64,000 nt of DNA from NCBI RefSeq assembly GCF_028657945.1, contig NZ_CP059693.1:6386001-6450000 (forward strand), read 5' to 3'. Below, piece by piece: positions 18,611 to 26,918 of this stretch. Source of the DNA: Thalassomonas haliotis (GTDB taxonomy: Bacteria > Pseudomonadota > Gammaproteobacteria > Enterobacterales > Alteromonadaceae). Under the pieces are notes generated by a model. It was not told where the DNA came from. It saw only the letters and a list, made by a program, of their open reading frames with translations, and searched no databases. Every line of letters begins with the position of its first letter. The stretch's first letter is position 1. The position numbers and the translations under genes are program-made.

Positions 18611-19138
18611 TTAAAACACTTCTGCGATCAAGACGCTTAACTCGATCATCCCAGCTTCGGCGCCGCTGGCGGCAAATGTCAATTCCATGCTGGAACAGCT
18701 CTGGTTGGTGGCCATTTGTTTGAACATCACATATTTATCACCGCTATCCGTGGCGCTAAAGCTGCCGCAACTGGCCGTCAGCGTCATCACTTTACCGTCG
18801 GAGCGGCCATTGATATCAAAAATCAATTGCTGGCCGTTATCTCCATAGACCGGAATAGTGGCGGTATAGGCCACCAGCTTCCTGATACGGATAAGTTCAC
18901 AGGGGGTCTGGTATTCGACATATTCATAAACCGGGGTGAAATTTTCTTTACTGAAACGGTACAGGGTGCCGCCGATATAGATAGGCTCAGCCACCACGGC
19001 TTGGGTAACATATTCCTGCTCTGTTAATGCTTGAGCCGGACCTGCTGACATGCAGTGATAAGCGGCGCTGGCCGATGCCGCAAAAAACATCGGCAAAGCC
19101 AGGACAAACAAGAGCCTGAGTAAAAAATTATTCTTCAT
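18611..19138 (-). CDS. Array paralogue B4: small secreted protein
   Basis: 175 residues. Signal peptide ends near AASASA; a short segment with one cysteine follows. Core: PIYIGGTLYRFSKENF, extra cysteine in QTPC, IPVYGDNGQQLIFDINGRSDG, SCGSFSATDSGDKYVMFKQM, NQSCSSMELTFAASG and terminal LIAEVF. The core is very close to B5, consistent with recent tandem duplication. Function unknown. Confidence 0.83.
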   Translation of the reverse strand: MKNNFLLRLLFVLALPMFFAASASAAYHCMSAGPAQALTEQEYVTQAVVAEPIYIGGTLYRFSKENFTPVYEYVEYQTPCELIRIRKLVAYTATIPVYGDNGQQLIFDINGRSDGKVMTLTASCGSFSATDSGDKYVMFKQMATNQSCSSMELTFAASGAEAGMIELSVLIAEVF

Positions 19139-19217
19139 AGATTATCCACTTCACAAAAAAACATGTTTACCCGGGGTTAAGCAGGCATAAATAACGGCTT
19201 AACCCCGGAGCCAACCG

Positions 19218-19856
19218 TTAAAAAACTTCAGCAATAAGCACGCTGAGATCTATCTGGCCCGGCGGCGTAGAGCTGGTGAAGCTGAATTTCAACTTCATAT
19301 TGCTACAAGTGCCGTTGGTGTTCATTTGCTTGGAGATAATATATTTGTCACCCGAGTCTGTGGCGGTAAAATTGCCGCAGCTCGCTGTCAGGGTCATCAC
19401 TTTTCCGTCGGAGCGGCCGTTGATATCAAAGATAAGGTCCTGACCGTAATCGCCGTCCACCGGAATATTAATGGTGTAACCTGCCAGGGTTTTGATCAAA
19501 ATAGGGTCTTCTCCACAAGGCGGGAAAATCCAGCGTTCATTATAAATAGCGGTAAAGTCGGTTTTATCCAGCTGGTATAACACCCCGCCGATATAAATAG
19601 GCGCAACATAAGCATTGATTTCGCCAAGGCCTGACTTTAACTCCGGCTCCTTCATGATGGGATAGAGATCGTCACAGATAGGGCGCATGATTTGTGCTGA
19701 GCCGTCATCCGGCTCTTTTTGCAGATACAAACATTCGCAATAAGCCTGTGCGCTGTAGCCGTCTTCAATAACAGGCAGTTGTTCATTTGCCTGAGCAGCT
19801 AAAGGCGATAAGATAAGCGTTAACATGCCGATAAGTATTCTATTTATTATTTTCAT
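19218..19856 (-). CDS. Array paralogue B5: secreted protein, long N-terminal region
   Basis: 212 residues, AAGGATT before the start. Signal peptide ends near SPLAAQA. The next ~70 residues carry CECLYLQ and a further cysteine in PICDD, comparable in position to the cysteine-bearing N-terminal stretch of B1. Core: PIYIGGVLYQLDKTDF, PPCG, IPVDGDYGQDLIFDINGRSDG, SCGNFTATDSGDKYIISKQM, NGTCSNMKLKFSF and terminal LIAEVF. Function unknown. Confidence 0.83.
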   Translation of the reverse strand: MKIINRILIGMLTLILSPLAAQANEQLPVIEDGYSAQAYCECLYLQKEPDDGSAQIMRPICDDLYPIMKEPELKSGLGEINAYVAPIYIGGVLYQLDKTDFTAIYNERWIFPPCGEDPILIKTLAGYTINIPVDGDYGQDLIFDINGRSDGKVMTLTASCGNFTATDSGDKYIISKQMNTNGTCSNMKLKFSFTSSTPPGQIDLSVLIAEVF

Positions 19857-19892
19857 TTTTAATCCTTATTAAAATATTCAACTTCCTGTGCC

Positions 19893-20408
19893 TTAGAAGG
19901 TTTCCCCGATCAACACATCAAGCGCTATCGTCTCAATGGTATCGACATCCACTCCCTTAACATCCACTTGTAACTGCTGACAATTGCCCCCGGTAACCAG
20001 GTTATTATCAACCAGCAATTTTACTTCCCGGGATCTGTTGTCCACCCAGGTATCATTAAGCTCATTACGGTTATCCATTTCCGAGCCAATGGCGATACCG
20101 CTGCAACTGACCTGCATTTCCACCACATAGCGGAAATCCACCGGTCCTTTGTAATGGCAGCTGGTGTTGCAGTCTTTCTCCGGAGACTCTTTGCCCAAAC
20201 CGGCAACCCTGGCATCGACATCAAAAATCAGCTGCTGCCCGGTATCACCGTCAACATCCAGATAGGCGGTATAATTGTTTCCCGATTGCAGGAAATCCGC
20301 CTTATTCAGGGTGTATTTACTGCCGCTGACATAAACCACCCCGGCGGCAAACAAACCTGAACTTGCCAGCAGCAGGCATGAGGCCAGCAGACCTTTAGCA
20401 ATTTTCAT
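19893..20408 (-). CDS. Array paralogue A6: small secreted protein, shortest Cys loop
   Basis: 171 residues from ATG 20408 (AAGGAG five bases upstream; the GTG two codons earlier is too close to it). Signal peptide ends near SSGLFA. VVYVSGSKYTLNKADF, GDTGQQLIFDVDA, a minimal loop with two cysteines three residues apart (CNTSC), DFRYVVEMQVSCSGIAIGSEMD, GGNCQQLQVDVKG and terminal LIGETF. The loop is reduced but the cysteine pair is kept, which argues that the pair matters. Confidence 0.86.
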   Translation of the reverse strand: MKIAKGLLASCLLLASSGLFAAGVVYVSGSKYTLNKADFLQSGNNYTAYLDVDGDTGQQLIFDVDARVAGLGKESPEKDCNTSCHYKGPVDFRYVVEMQVSCSGIAIGSEMDNRNELNDTWVDNRSREVKLLVDNNLVTGGNCQQLQVDVKGVDVDTIETIALDVLIGETF

Positions 20409-20429
20409 ATCCACTCCTTGTGACCGCCG

Positions 20430-20900
20430 TTAAAAGGCTTCGGTAATAGCAACATTTAATTCCAGCTCGCTGTTTTCCATCCAGGAAACCGCCAGCAGGG
20501 TTAACCTTTCACAAGGCTGGACAAAGGTCGCCCTTTTATTGATAAAGACTTTCATCACCCCGGTTTCTTCCATCAGGTAACCTTCGGAATCATCGATGCC
20601 GATATAAGTGCCGTTACAGCCGGCAAGCAAACTGACCTTGTAGTAATAAAAGCCAAAATCCGGGTTGAAAACGCCGTCTCCCGACACCCGGACATCAATA
20701 TCAAAAATCAGCTCCCGCCCCTGGTCGCCGACGACATTCAAACTGGTCAGGTAACGGGTCAAACCGTTGCTGTCCGGGGTCGGGTTGCCGAAGTCTCCGG
20801 TCACCAGGGTATGACGCTCGCCGCCGACATAAACGGTATCGCCGGCCCATGAAAAACTACTGAAAAAAAAGAAAGCCAATAACCAGTAACTTAATCGCAT
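20430..20900 (-). CDS. Array paralogue C1: small secreted protein without Cys loop
   Basis: 156 residues. Signal peptide ends near FSWA. TVYVGGERHTLVTGDF, GDQGRELIFDIDVRVSGDG, framework cysteines in AGCNG and QPCERL, and terminal ITEAF. The region between VSGDG and the first framework cysteine is short and has no cysteines, so this subtype lacks the variable loop of subtype A. It resembles C2 in the second half (INKR/INTR and CERLTL). Function unknown. Confidence 0.82.
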   Translation of the reverse strand: MRLSYWLLAFFFFSSFSWAGDTVYVGGERHTLVTGDFGNPTPDSNGLTRYLTSLNVVGDQGRELIFDIDVRVSGDGVFNPDFGFYYYKVSLLAGCNGTYIGIDDSEGYLMEETGVMKVFINKRATFVQPCERLTLLAVSWMENSELELNVAITEAF

Positions 20901-21000
20901 TGAATTTTTTCTCTTATTATTTTTATTTATCCAATTGAATTTATTAAATATTCAATTGAGCTTTTTACTGCAGCGCAAAACCATTTCTTTACCCGGGAAA

Positions 21001-21459
21001 TTAAAACCCTTCCATCAGGGATAACTTCATTTCCATGTCTTTATTCAACATCGAAGAGGTCACAAACAGGGTTAAGCGTTCACAGGTAGTGGCAAAGGTC
21101 ATCCGGGTATTGATCAACAGCTGAAGTTCGCCGTGGGCAGCCGGGCTATACAAGTATGAGCTGTCCTGCCCGATAGCACTGCCGCTGCAGCTGGCATAAA
21201 GCTGGGCGTCATACATATATAAAGGGGTACTGGTCGGCAGCTCCTTGCCGGCATCCCCTTCAACCCGCAGGGCCATATCTATGATCAGTTCCTGGCCGTA
21301 ATCGCCGAACACATCCAGCTCCGCCTGAAAGCTGTCGCCGACGGCAAAAAAGTCTTCCTGGGTCAGGGTATGGCGGACACCGCCGACATAAATGCTGTCC
21401 ACCGCCAGGGCCTGGCCGCTAAAGCACAGCAATAAGCATAAAAAAAGTTTCTTGTACAT
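21001..21459 (-). CDS. Array paralogue C2: small secreted protein without Cys loop
   Basis: 152 residues, AAGGAAG before the start. Signal peptide ends near SGQALA. SIYVGGVRHTLTQEDF, GDYGQELIIDMALRVEGDAG, cysteines in ASCSG and TTCERL, and terminal LMEGF. It is the first array gene downstream of the 807-residue protein and is preceded by four 15-bp repeats and a hairpin, so it may start its own transcript. Confidence 0.82.
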   Translation of the reverse strand: MYKKLFLCLLLCFSGQALAVDSIYVGGVRHTLTQEDFFAVGDSFQAELDVFGDYGQELIIDMALRVEGDAGKELPTSTPLYMYDAQLYASCSGSAIGQDSSYLYSPAAHGELQLLINTRMTFATTCERLTLFVTSSMLNKDMEMKLSLMEGF

Positions 21460-21469
21460 AATGTACTTC

Positions 21470-21529
21470 CTTGTTAGATAATGTCTTGTTAGATAATGTC
21501 TTGTTAAATCACGTCTTGTTAGATAATGT
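21470..21529. repeat. Four tandem 15-bp repeats upstream of paralogue C2
   Basis: CTTGTTAGATAATGT occurs at 21470-21484, 21485-21499 and 21515-21529, with a variant CTTGTTAAATCACGT at 21500-21514. The block lies just upstream of the C2 ribosome site and downstream of the 807-residue gene's terminator. It could be a regulator-binding array or simple slippage. Confidence 0.8.
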
Positions 21530-21531
21530 AA

Positions 21532-21561
21532 GGGCCAATATCCGGCAACGGATATTGGCCC
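21532..21561 (-). terminator. Perfect 13-bp hairpin after the 807-residue gene
   Basis: GGGCCAATATCCG (21532-21544) and CGGATATTGGCCC (21549-21561) enclose the tetraloop GCAA. It lies ten bases beyond the stop of the minus-strand gene at 21571. The following T-tract is weak, so it may terminate or protect the transcript end. Confidence 0.6.
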
Positions 21562-21570
21562 AAATTTTCA

Positions 21571-23994
21571 CTAGGGGTTGCCCGCTAACCTTTGTGAAGC
21601 CACTTCGGTGATGGCGCCGTCAAGCGCCGCCAAGCGGTAGCTCTTCACAATAAAGTCCGAGAATTTCACCTGCATAAACAAGTCTTTTTCTCCGCGGATA
21701 AAGGCGCGTAGTAACGGCTCGACACTCACCACGATCGGCTGGCTGCAGCCGGTCATAGACAGGGGATCCCGTTCTTCACAGGCAACCGGCTGGTTATTGC
21801 CGTCCCTTTGCACCATGATGTGGTGCAAACGCTTGGCGTTGGTGAGATATTCGCTAAACAGATAGCTGTCGGTCACCGGGAACTCAGCCGCATTTGCCAG
21901 GCTAAATACCGGCTTGTCGCCGCAATTGGCGCTGTCGTTACCAATAACGACACTGCCGTCGGTAAACAGGCTGTCGGAAGCAAACTTCACGGTAATGTCC
22001 TGGCAGTTATCAGACCAACCGCTTAAGGTGCTGCGTTCAACCACGGCAGGGATCAGCTCGTTTATCAGGGCGGAGACATCTTTTTCCGCCAGTGACCAAT
22101 GCAGGGCAAACTCTTTACGGTTATAGACATCACCGGCAATCAGCTCGGGATATTTATACCAGATCCCGGCTTTGGCATATTCACCAAAACCCAGGCCGTC
22201 TGTGCCGTAGAGGGATTTCCAGAACTCATCGGTTTCATTGTCGTACATAGTCTGGTTTTGCCTGGTTTGTGGCGACATCCAGTTATGCAAGGCATCGGCG
22301 GTAGTCACATCCAGCTCAGTACTGTAGGCTTTGACCGCCTGCGGCACATCACAACTGCCGACAACCGGCACGGTTTCCGGATCTACCGGCAATACCGGGT
22401 TGGCCTGCCAGTCGGCTAACGGCACTTCGATATAACGGTAGCTGTAACGCTGCGAATTGCTGACGTCGACATTTAATTTGCCGGCACTGCCGGTCAAGAT
22501 CCCGTCCGGGGCATTGGCCAGCAAAGTGGCAAAGGCCGTTTTTTGCTGATCGATTGACGATAACCCGGAAATATTGGCGGGATCGCTGCCCTGGATCACC
22601 GACACCAGTTCGCTACAGTCACTCACCAGGCCGCTATCGGTTAAGGCGTCCTGCTGTAAATGCAGTATTTTCACCATATCCACCGGGTCCGGATCTGGGT
22701 CTGGGTCTGGGTCAGGATCGGGATCTGGGTCCGGGTCCGGGTCCGGGTCCGGGTCCGGGTCCGGGTCGGGGTTAATCACGGCGCCAAAACGCACCGAATC
22801 TACTTCTTCAATCGAGCCGTCCACCGCACTTAACTGGAAGGTTTTAATCACATAATTGGCAAAATTCACCTGCATAAACAAGTCATTGGCGCCGGTGATA
22901 AAACCGATAAGCGAAGGTTCAAAATCGGCGACAATTGGTTTGCTGCAACCCATCATGGTCGACGTATCAAGGCGGTTACAGTTGACCATTTCCCCGAACT
23001 CATCCCGGGGCACCAAGATCCGGTGCAGGCGCTGTGATTGCATCAAATAAGCGGCAAATTCACTGGTATCCACTGCCGGTAAGGCTACAGCGTTATCCAG
23101 ACTAAATACCGGGCTGGTGTCACATTCTCCCTGGACATTACCGATAATCATGCTGCTGTCGGTAAAGTTGATATCGGTGGCGATGCGTAAACTGATGTCC
23201 TGACAATTATCGGACCAGCCGGTGGCCACTTGAGTGGCAACGGCAGGCGGGATCAGGGTTTGCGCCAGCTGGCTGAAGTCTTTTTCCTGTACCGCCCAGT
23301 GCAGGGCGAATTCGTTGTTCCTGGCCGACGGCATAGGCAAGGAATAGGGGTAGTTGAACCAGATCCCGGCTTTGGCATAATCGCCAAAACCTAACCCTTG
23401 ATAACCATAACGATTTTTAAGAAAATCAACCGGCGCATTATCGTAATTTATCTGATTTTGCTGCGCCGCGGCCGACACCCAATTTTTCAGGGCGTCGGCG
23501 GTATTGACCAGCAGTTCGGTGCTGGAAACCGTGACCCCTTTCACTAAGGTACAGCTGCCTTCGGCAGTGATAGTGGCAGGATCTACCGTCAGCACAGGGT
23601 TTGCCAGCCACTCATCGGTCGGCACATCGACATAGCCGAAGGTGATTTTTTTTGCCGCCACCGGATCGGCGTGTAAAGTGCCGCTGCCGTTACCGAGCAG
23701 ATTATCCTGTGACATGGCCAGTTGTGTGGAGAAAATCAACTGGTTAAAAATGTTGTTATTCAGGCCGACAATATCTGTCGGCGCGCTCGCGGCAACGGCC
23801 TGCAATACCGGTGAGCAGTCTGTTGCCTGATTATTTTCATTGCTGTTGTCCTGCTGCAATACCAGCACCCGGGTCATGGCAATATTAGTGTTCACCTGCT
23901 CAACGGCGGTGACCGGCGCTGCCTGGACCGTAGCGACACTGCAAGCACCTGTGACGGCAAGGCCGATCAGGGCTTTTTTATAAAACTTGTTCAT
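21571..23994 (-). CDS. Large exported protein, internally duplicated with Asp-Pro linker
   Basis: 807 residues. Signal peptide ends near VATVQA. Two homologous halves (about 30-406 and 438-800) share VLxLQQD, DCS at the start, a WxANPVLxVDPxT block, STEL(D/L)VNTADAL(K/H)NW, GLGFG(D/E)YAKAGIW, EFALHW, GWSDNCQDI, VIGN, RLHxI(L/M)V and FMQVxF. They are joined by a Pro-Asp repeat of about 30 residues. Each half has several paired cysteines. No catalytic motif or known domain is apparent. Such DP linkers are common in extracellular proteins of marine bacteria and may bind calcium. Its position upstream of the paralogue array suggests a shared system, which is inference. Confidence 0.85.
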   Translation of the reverse strand: MNKFYKKALIGLAVTGACSVATVQAAPVTAVEQVNTNIAMTRVLVLQQDNSNENNQATDCSPVLQAVAASAPTDIVGLNNNIFNQLIFSTQLAMSQDNLLGNGSGTLHADPVAAKKITFGYVDVPTDEWLANPVLTVDPATITAEGSCTLVKGVTVSSTELLVNTADALKNWVSAAAQQNQINYDNAPVDFLKNRYGYQGLGFGDYAKAGIWFNYPYSLPMPSARNNEFALHWAVQEKDFSQLAQTLIPPAVATQVATGWSDNCQDISLRIATDINFTDSSMIIGNVQGECDTSPVFSLDNAVALPAVDTSEFAAYLMQSQRLHRILVPRDEFGEMVNCNRLDTSTMMGCSKPIVADFEPSLIGFITGANDLFMQVNFANYVIKTFQLSAVDGSIEEVDSVRFGAVINPDPDPDPDPDPDPDPDPDPDPDPDPDPDPVDMVKILHLQQDALTDSGLVSDCSELVSVIQGSDPANISGLSSIDQQKTAFATLLANAPDGILTGSAGKLNVDVSNSQRYSYRYIEVPLADWQANPVLPVDPETVPVVGSCDVPQAVKAYSTELDVTTADALHNWMSPQTRQNQTMYDNETDEFWKSLYGTDGLGFGEYAKAGIWYKYPELIAGDVYNRKEFALHWSLAEKDVSALINELIPAVVERSTLSGWSDNCQDITVKFASDSLFTDGSVVIGNDSANCGDKPVFSLANAAEFPVTDSYLFSEYLTNAKRLHHIMVQRDGNNQPVACEERDPLSMTGCSQPIVVSVEPLLRAFIRGEKDLFMQVKFSDFIVKSYRLAALDGAITEVASQRLAGNP
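22684..22771. repeat. Hexanucleotide tract encoding the Pro-Asp linker
   Basis: About 15 tandem copies of GGGTCC/GGGTCT/GGATCG-type hexamers on the plus strand encode alternating Pro and Asp (residues about 408-437) in the minus-strand gene. Copies near one end are identical, so the tract is likely to change length by slippage without shifting the frame. Confidence 0.9.
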
Positions 23995-24119
23995 AGCTAA
24001 TCCGTTATTTGATTTACATTCATTCGTTTAAGCCGAATTATTCCCTTTTACCTGCGGTTTACCGCCAAAGTAATGCTCTGCCCGGTACCGGTTGACCCGA
24101 CAACTGACAGAAAACACAG

Positions 24120-24677
24120 CTAGTTGACACTGGCGTATTGCGAGGCCGCTTCGCGGATGGCTTCATTTACTTTTACCGCTTCCTGCCCCAGCACTTTTGC
24201 TGAAGCCAACAGGTTTTCTCTGCGCTCTGCCAGCTTGTCTGCCAGTGCCGTAGGGACATAACCGCCTTTAATTTGTTCGTTTCTTTGTTCCACCAGCGCC
24301 TGATAATCCTCCACCTGCGCTCTTTGCTGGGCAACATTATGCTGATAAGTTTCTATTTCTGCTTTTAACTGGGGAAACAGGGTTTTAACTTTTTCCAGGG
24401 CTTCTTTCTGGGCTTTTTGCTGATGTCCCTGCAAGGTATCTTCGATCAGTGCAGTGATCACCTCATTACCTTGTTCTTCATTGAGTTTGTAGTCGGCGGA
24501 AACCACCGATTGTTCAGAGCTTGGTTCACTGACTGGCTCCGGCTGCTGTTCAACTTCTTCAGCAACAGCCTGCTGTGCCTGCTCATCCAAAGACTCAACC
24601 TTTTTCCCGAACAAAAACTGCCTGGCCAGCAACACCACTGATATTAAAACTACCGCAACAATTACGACTTTTTTCAC
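24120..24677 (-). CDS. Membrane-anchored coiled-coil protein, unrecognised
   Basis: 185 residues. Residues 3-20 form one hydrophobic segment (VVIVAVVLISVVLLARQF) followed by GKK, so the protein is probably anchored in the inner membrane with its body in the periplasm. Then comes a Glu/Gln/Pro/Ser-rich stretch (35-60) and a long charged helical region (65-180), probably coiled coil. No enzyme motif. Sited between the 807-residue protein and a strong terminator, it could be a scaffold or tether for the exported proteins nearby; this is inference. Confidence 0.75.
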   Translation of the reverse strand: MKKVVIVAVVLISVVLLARQFLFGKKVESLDEQAQQAVAEEVEQQPEPVSEPSSEQSVVSADYKLNEEQGNEVITALIEDTLQGHQQKAQKEALEKVKTLFPQLKAEIETYQHNVAQQRAQVEDYQALVEQRNEQIKGGYVPTALADKLAERRENLLASAKVLGQEAVKVNEAIREAASQYASVN

Positions 24678-24713
24678 TGCCTGCTCCTTATAAATATCTG
24701 ACTCAGTGATAAC

Positions 24714-24743
24714 AAAAAAACTGAAAGGGCAAAGCCCTTTCAG
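24714..24743 (-). terminator. Rho-independent terminator after the 674-residue gene
   Basis: On the minus strand CTGAAAGGGC, loop TTT and GCCCTTTCAG form a perfect 10-bp stem followed by seven T residues. It ends the transcript of the gene whose stop is at 24757 and separates it from the downstream coiled-coil gene. Confidence 0.88.
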
Positions 24744-24756
24744 TTACTTTAAATGT

Positions 24757-26781
24757 CTAGTTACATTGACTGGAGTCAACGCAAACTTTAACATTCACCA
24801 GGCTGCTACCTTGCTTAACAGTCCAGCTGTTTTTGTCATACACTTTCTTGATGGTACCGTACTCGTGGTTGACCGATGAGGTCGTCCCCTGAGCTTTTGA
24901 ACCACCTAAGCTATCAAGCGTTTTCAGAACAATACCGCCGATTTGACAGTAGATGTTCGGACAGATTTTCATCAGGCCTGTGCCAAGGGTGGTACCCACT
25001 GTGCTTTGTTCCAGCTCAGGAGTCTCAGGTTCAACCTGTTCCACTGTGTACTCTTCGGCGTACAGAGTGACGAACATTTGCCACATGTCGTTATACATGG
25101 CACGTTCGAAGTCTTCCGCCATTTCACGGGCTTCTGCCGGATCCGGACTTTCAGGTACCAGATCTAAGGTACACTCCATACCCATGTCGTTTTTCGCCGA
25201 GGTACGGGTATCATCCCAAGAAGTGTTCTTTTTACGGAACCAGCTCCAGGAAGATTTCTTACCGGCATTACGCCAGTAGCTGCTCATGCGATCCACTTCA
25301 ATGGTACACTCGCCTTTGAGCTTGCCCGGGTAGGCATAGTAGTTATACGACAGACCAACCGCCTGTGCGAAAACTACCTGATCCGGCGCCGGCTCAACGA
25401 AACGGTTAACCACTTTCCAGGACGTTTCTACACCGCCGCTGGTATTGGCGGTAAAGGTTTCTTCAACCACCTGCTCGTATTCGCCACAACGTGCGCCTTT
25501 GGTGACATAGAAGTCAAAACCGCCAGAGGCGAACGAGTTCTTATCCATAGTATCAAAGTGGATACGCTCGGCTCTGTCTTCACGTTCGAACGGCATCGAC
25601 CAGTCGCTCAGGATGTCGTTGCTCATCAGGGTATCAGCCGGGAAGCTCCAGACATTCTTGTTGAAGATAGTGGAACCGTTGTCGGTAGAGGTCGTGATGT
25701 TGTCGACGGTTACACCGGCATTCATGCTGACGTTAAAGACATCTAACTGCTTAACCGTATACTGGCTCATACCGGCGGCCGCCAGGGTATTGGCTAACGC
25801 TGTGGTTTCATTGTCAAACAGGTTGTAACCGGCGCTGGCGCGACCGACCACTTTACCGCTTTCTTCGGCTAACACGTCTTTTTCAATTTCCCAGGCGCCG
25901 GAAGAAACACTCATTTGCGCATTGATGATCAGCGTATGGAAAGAGACATCATCCATGATCAGATCTAACTCAAGCTGGAAGGCTTCATACTGACCTTTGG
26001 CCGCATAATAGCTTTGCGCAATCGCATCTTTGCGGGCTTTAGGCGTTGCCAGTTCAGCGGTCAGCTGAGTTTTGGCCGGGTTATACCAGTTGTCAATTTT
26101 CGCCTTTTCCGTGTTATACCAGGTAATGTTATCGGTAATACACTGGATCATCGCCGCCTGATTGGTGGAATTGAACAAGATACAGTTGTTGGTATTGGTA
26201 GTGTTTTGCGCATTTAAGGCATTCATCTTATCTTGAAACTCGCTATCAAGATCTTCAATGTCTGACTCTAACTGGGCAATGGTTACCGTCAAATCTGTCC
26301 ACTCGTTTTTAAGCGCCAGGTAATTTGCCGTTAACGCCTGGTTTTCTTCACCGGCGCGACGTACTTCTTCCCGGGCGTCTTTAATGGCGTTTAAACCGTC
26401 AAGGTTGGCGCGCGGGATAGAGTAAGTTAACTGGTAAAAGTTACTGACATAATCACGGTCAAGATAGGCCTGCTCTTTCTGAGTCGCCGTTACCGGTGAT
26501 AAATACGCCTGACGCTGAACATTGACGAAATCGATACACATAGGACCGGTATCACCCAGCTCAGCATAGGTGCCCTGGATTTCTTTTACTTTCGCCGGGC
26601 CAACATGCAAGGTGGTAGGTTCTTCATGATCCTGAACAATATCGCCGACGCTATCCGGCGTCAAAATACCTAATAAATCTAAAGGGTTGCCTTTAGTTGC
26701 ATCCGGTAATGCCATAGCCATGGAACTGGCAAGGCCGACACCGACGGCAATAGACAAGCTTAATACTTTCTTTCCGTTCAC
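24757..26781 (-). CDS. Large exported helical protein, unrecognised
   Basis: 674 residues. Signal peptide ends near SSMAMA. Residues about 125-275 are strongly helical and probably coiled coil (EVRRAGEENQALTANY and EDLDSEFQDKMNALN segments), including a Cys-x14-Cys pair in an Asn/Thr-rich insert. The C-terminal half is mixed, with single cysteines and a Cys-rich end (KICPNIYC, VKVCVDSSQC). The gene is followed by a strong terminator, and the adjacent upstream genes also encode exported proteins. No family recognised; a structural or toxin-like role cannot be told from sequence alone. Confidence 0.82.
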   Translation of the reverse strand: MNGKKVLSLSIAVGVGLASSMAMALPDATKGNPLDLLGILTPDSVGDIVQDHEEPTTLHVGPAKVKEIQGTYAELGDTGPMCIDFVNVQRQAYLSPVTATQKEQAYLDRDYVSNFYQLTYSIPRANLDGLNAIKDAREEVRRAGEENQALTANYLALKNEWTDLTVTIAQLESDIEDLDSEFQDKMNALNAQNTTNTNNCILFNSTNQAAMIQCITDNITWYNTEKAKIDNWYNPAKTQLTAELATPKARKDAIAQSYYAAKGQYEAFQLELDLIMDDVSFHTLIINAQMSVSSGAWEIEKDVLAEESGKVVGRASAGYNLFDNETTALANTLAAAGMSQYTVKQLDVFNVSMNAGVTVDNITTSTDNGSTIFNKNVWSFPADTLMSNDILSDWSMPFEREDRAERIHFDTMDKNSFASGGFDFYVTKGARCGEYEQVVEETFTANTSGGVETSWKVVNRFVEPAPDQVVFAQAVGLSYNYYAYPGKLKGECTIEVDRMSSYWRNAGKKSSWSWFRKKNTSWDDTRTSAKNDMGMECTLDLVPESPDPAEAREMAEDFERAMYNDMWQMFVTLYAEEYTVEQVEPETPELEQSTVGTTLGTGLMKICPNIYCQIGGIVLKTLDSLGGSKAQGTTSSVNHEYGTIKKVYDKNSWTVKQGSSLVNVKVCVDSSQCN

Positions 26782-26885
26782 GGGTTAACTCCTTTTATTA
26801 CATTTAAAAAATCGGATCAGTCCCTGGTACAACACCCGGGACTTAATCCGGGTACAGCACTTAATTCTTTTTAACTGTTTTCAGT

Positions 26886-26909
26886 AAAAAAGGGGGAACA
26901 GTGCCCCCC
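26886..26909 (-). terminator. Rho-independent terminator after the 308-residue gene
   Basis: Minus strand GGGGG, loop CACTGTT, CCCCC, then six T residues, about ten bases beyond the stop at 26919. A good intrinsic terminator, so this gene and the next one are separate transcripts. Confidence 0.82.
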
Positions 26910-26918
26910 TAGCTGTTC

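Noticed and set aside
13376-21459. Paralogues as outer-membrane barrels because of the terminal Phe
   Set aside because: The proteins are too short with too few strands, and position -3 is Glu instead of the hydrophobic residue of the Bam signal; a soluble beta-sandwich is more likely.
13376-21459. Chaperone-usher pilin array
   Set aside because: No usher or chaperone gene lies in the region and the penultimate-Tyr/Gly pilin C-terminal pattern is absent.
22554-22855. Plus-strand Gly/Ser-repeat and Pro/Gly-repeat reading frames over the hexamer tract
   Set aside because: They are antisense shadows of the Pro-Asp linker; no ribosome site or coding pattern of their own.
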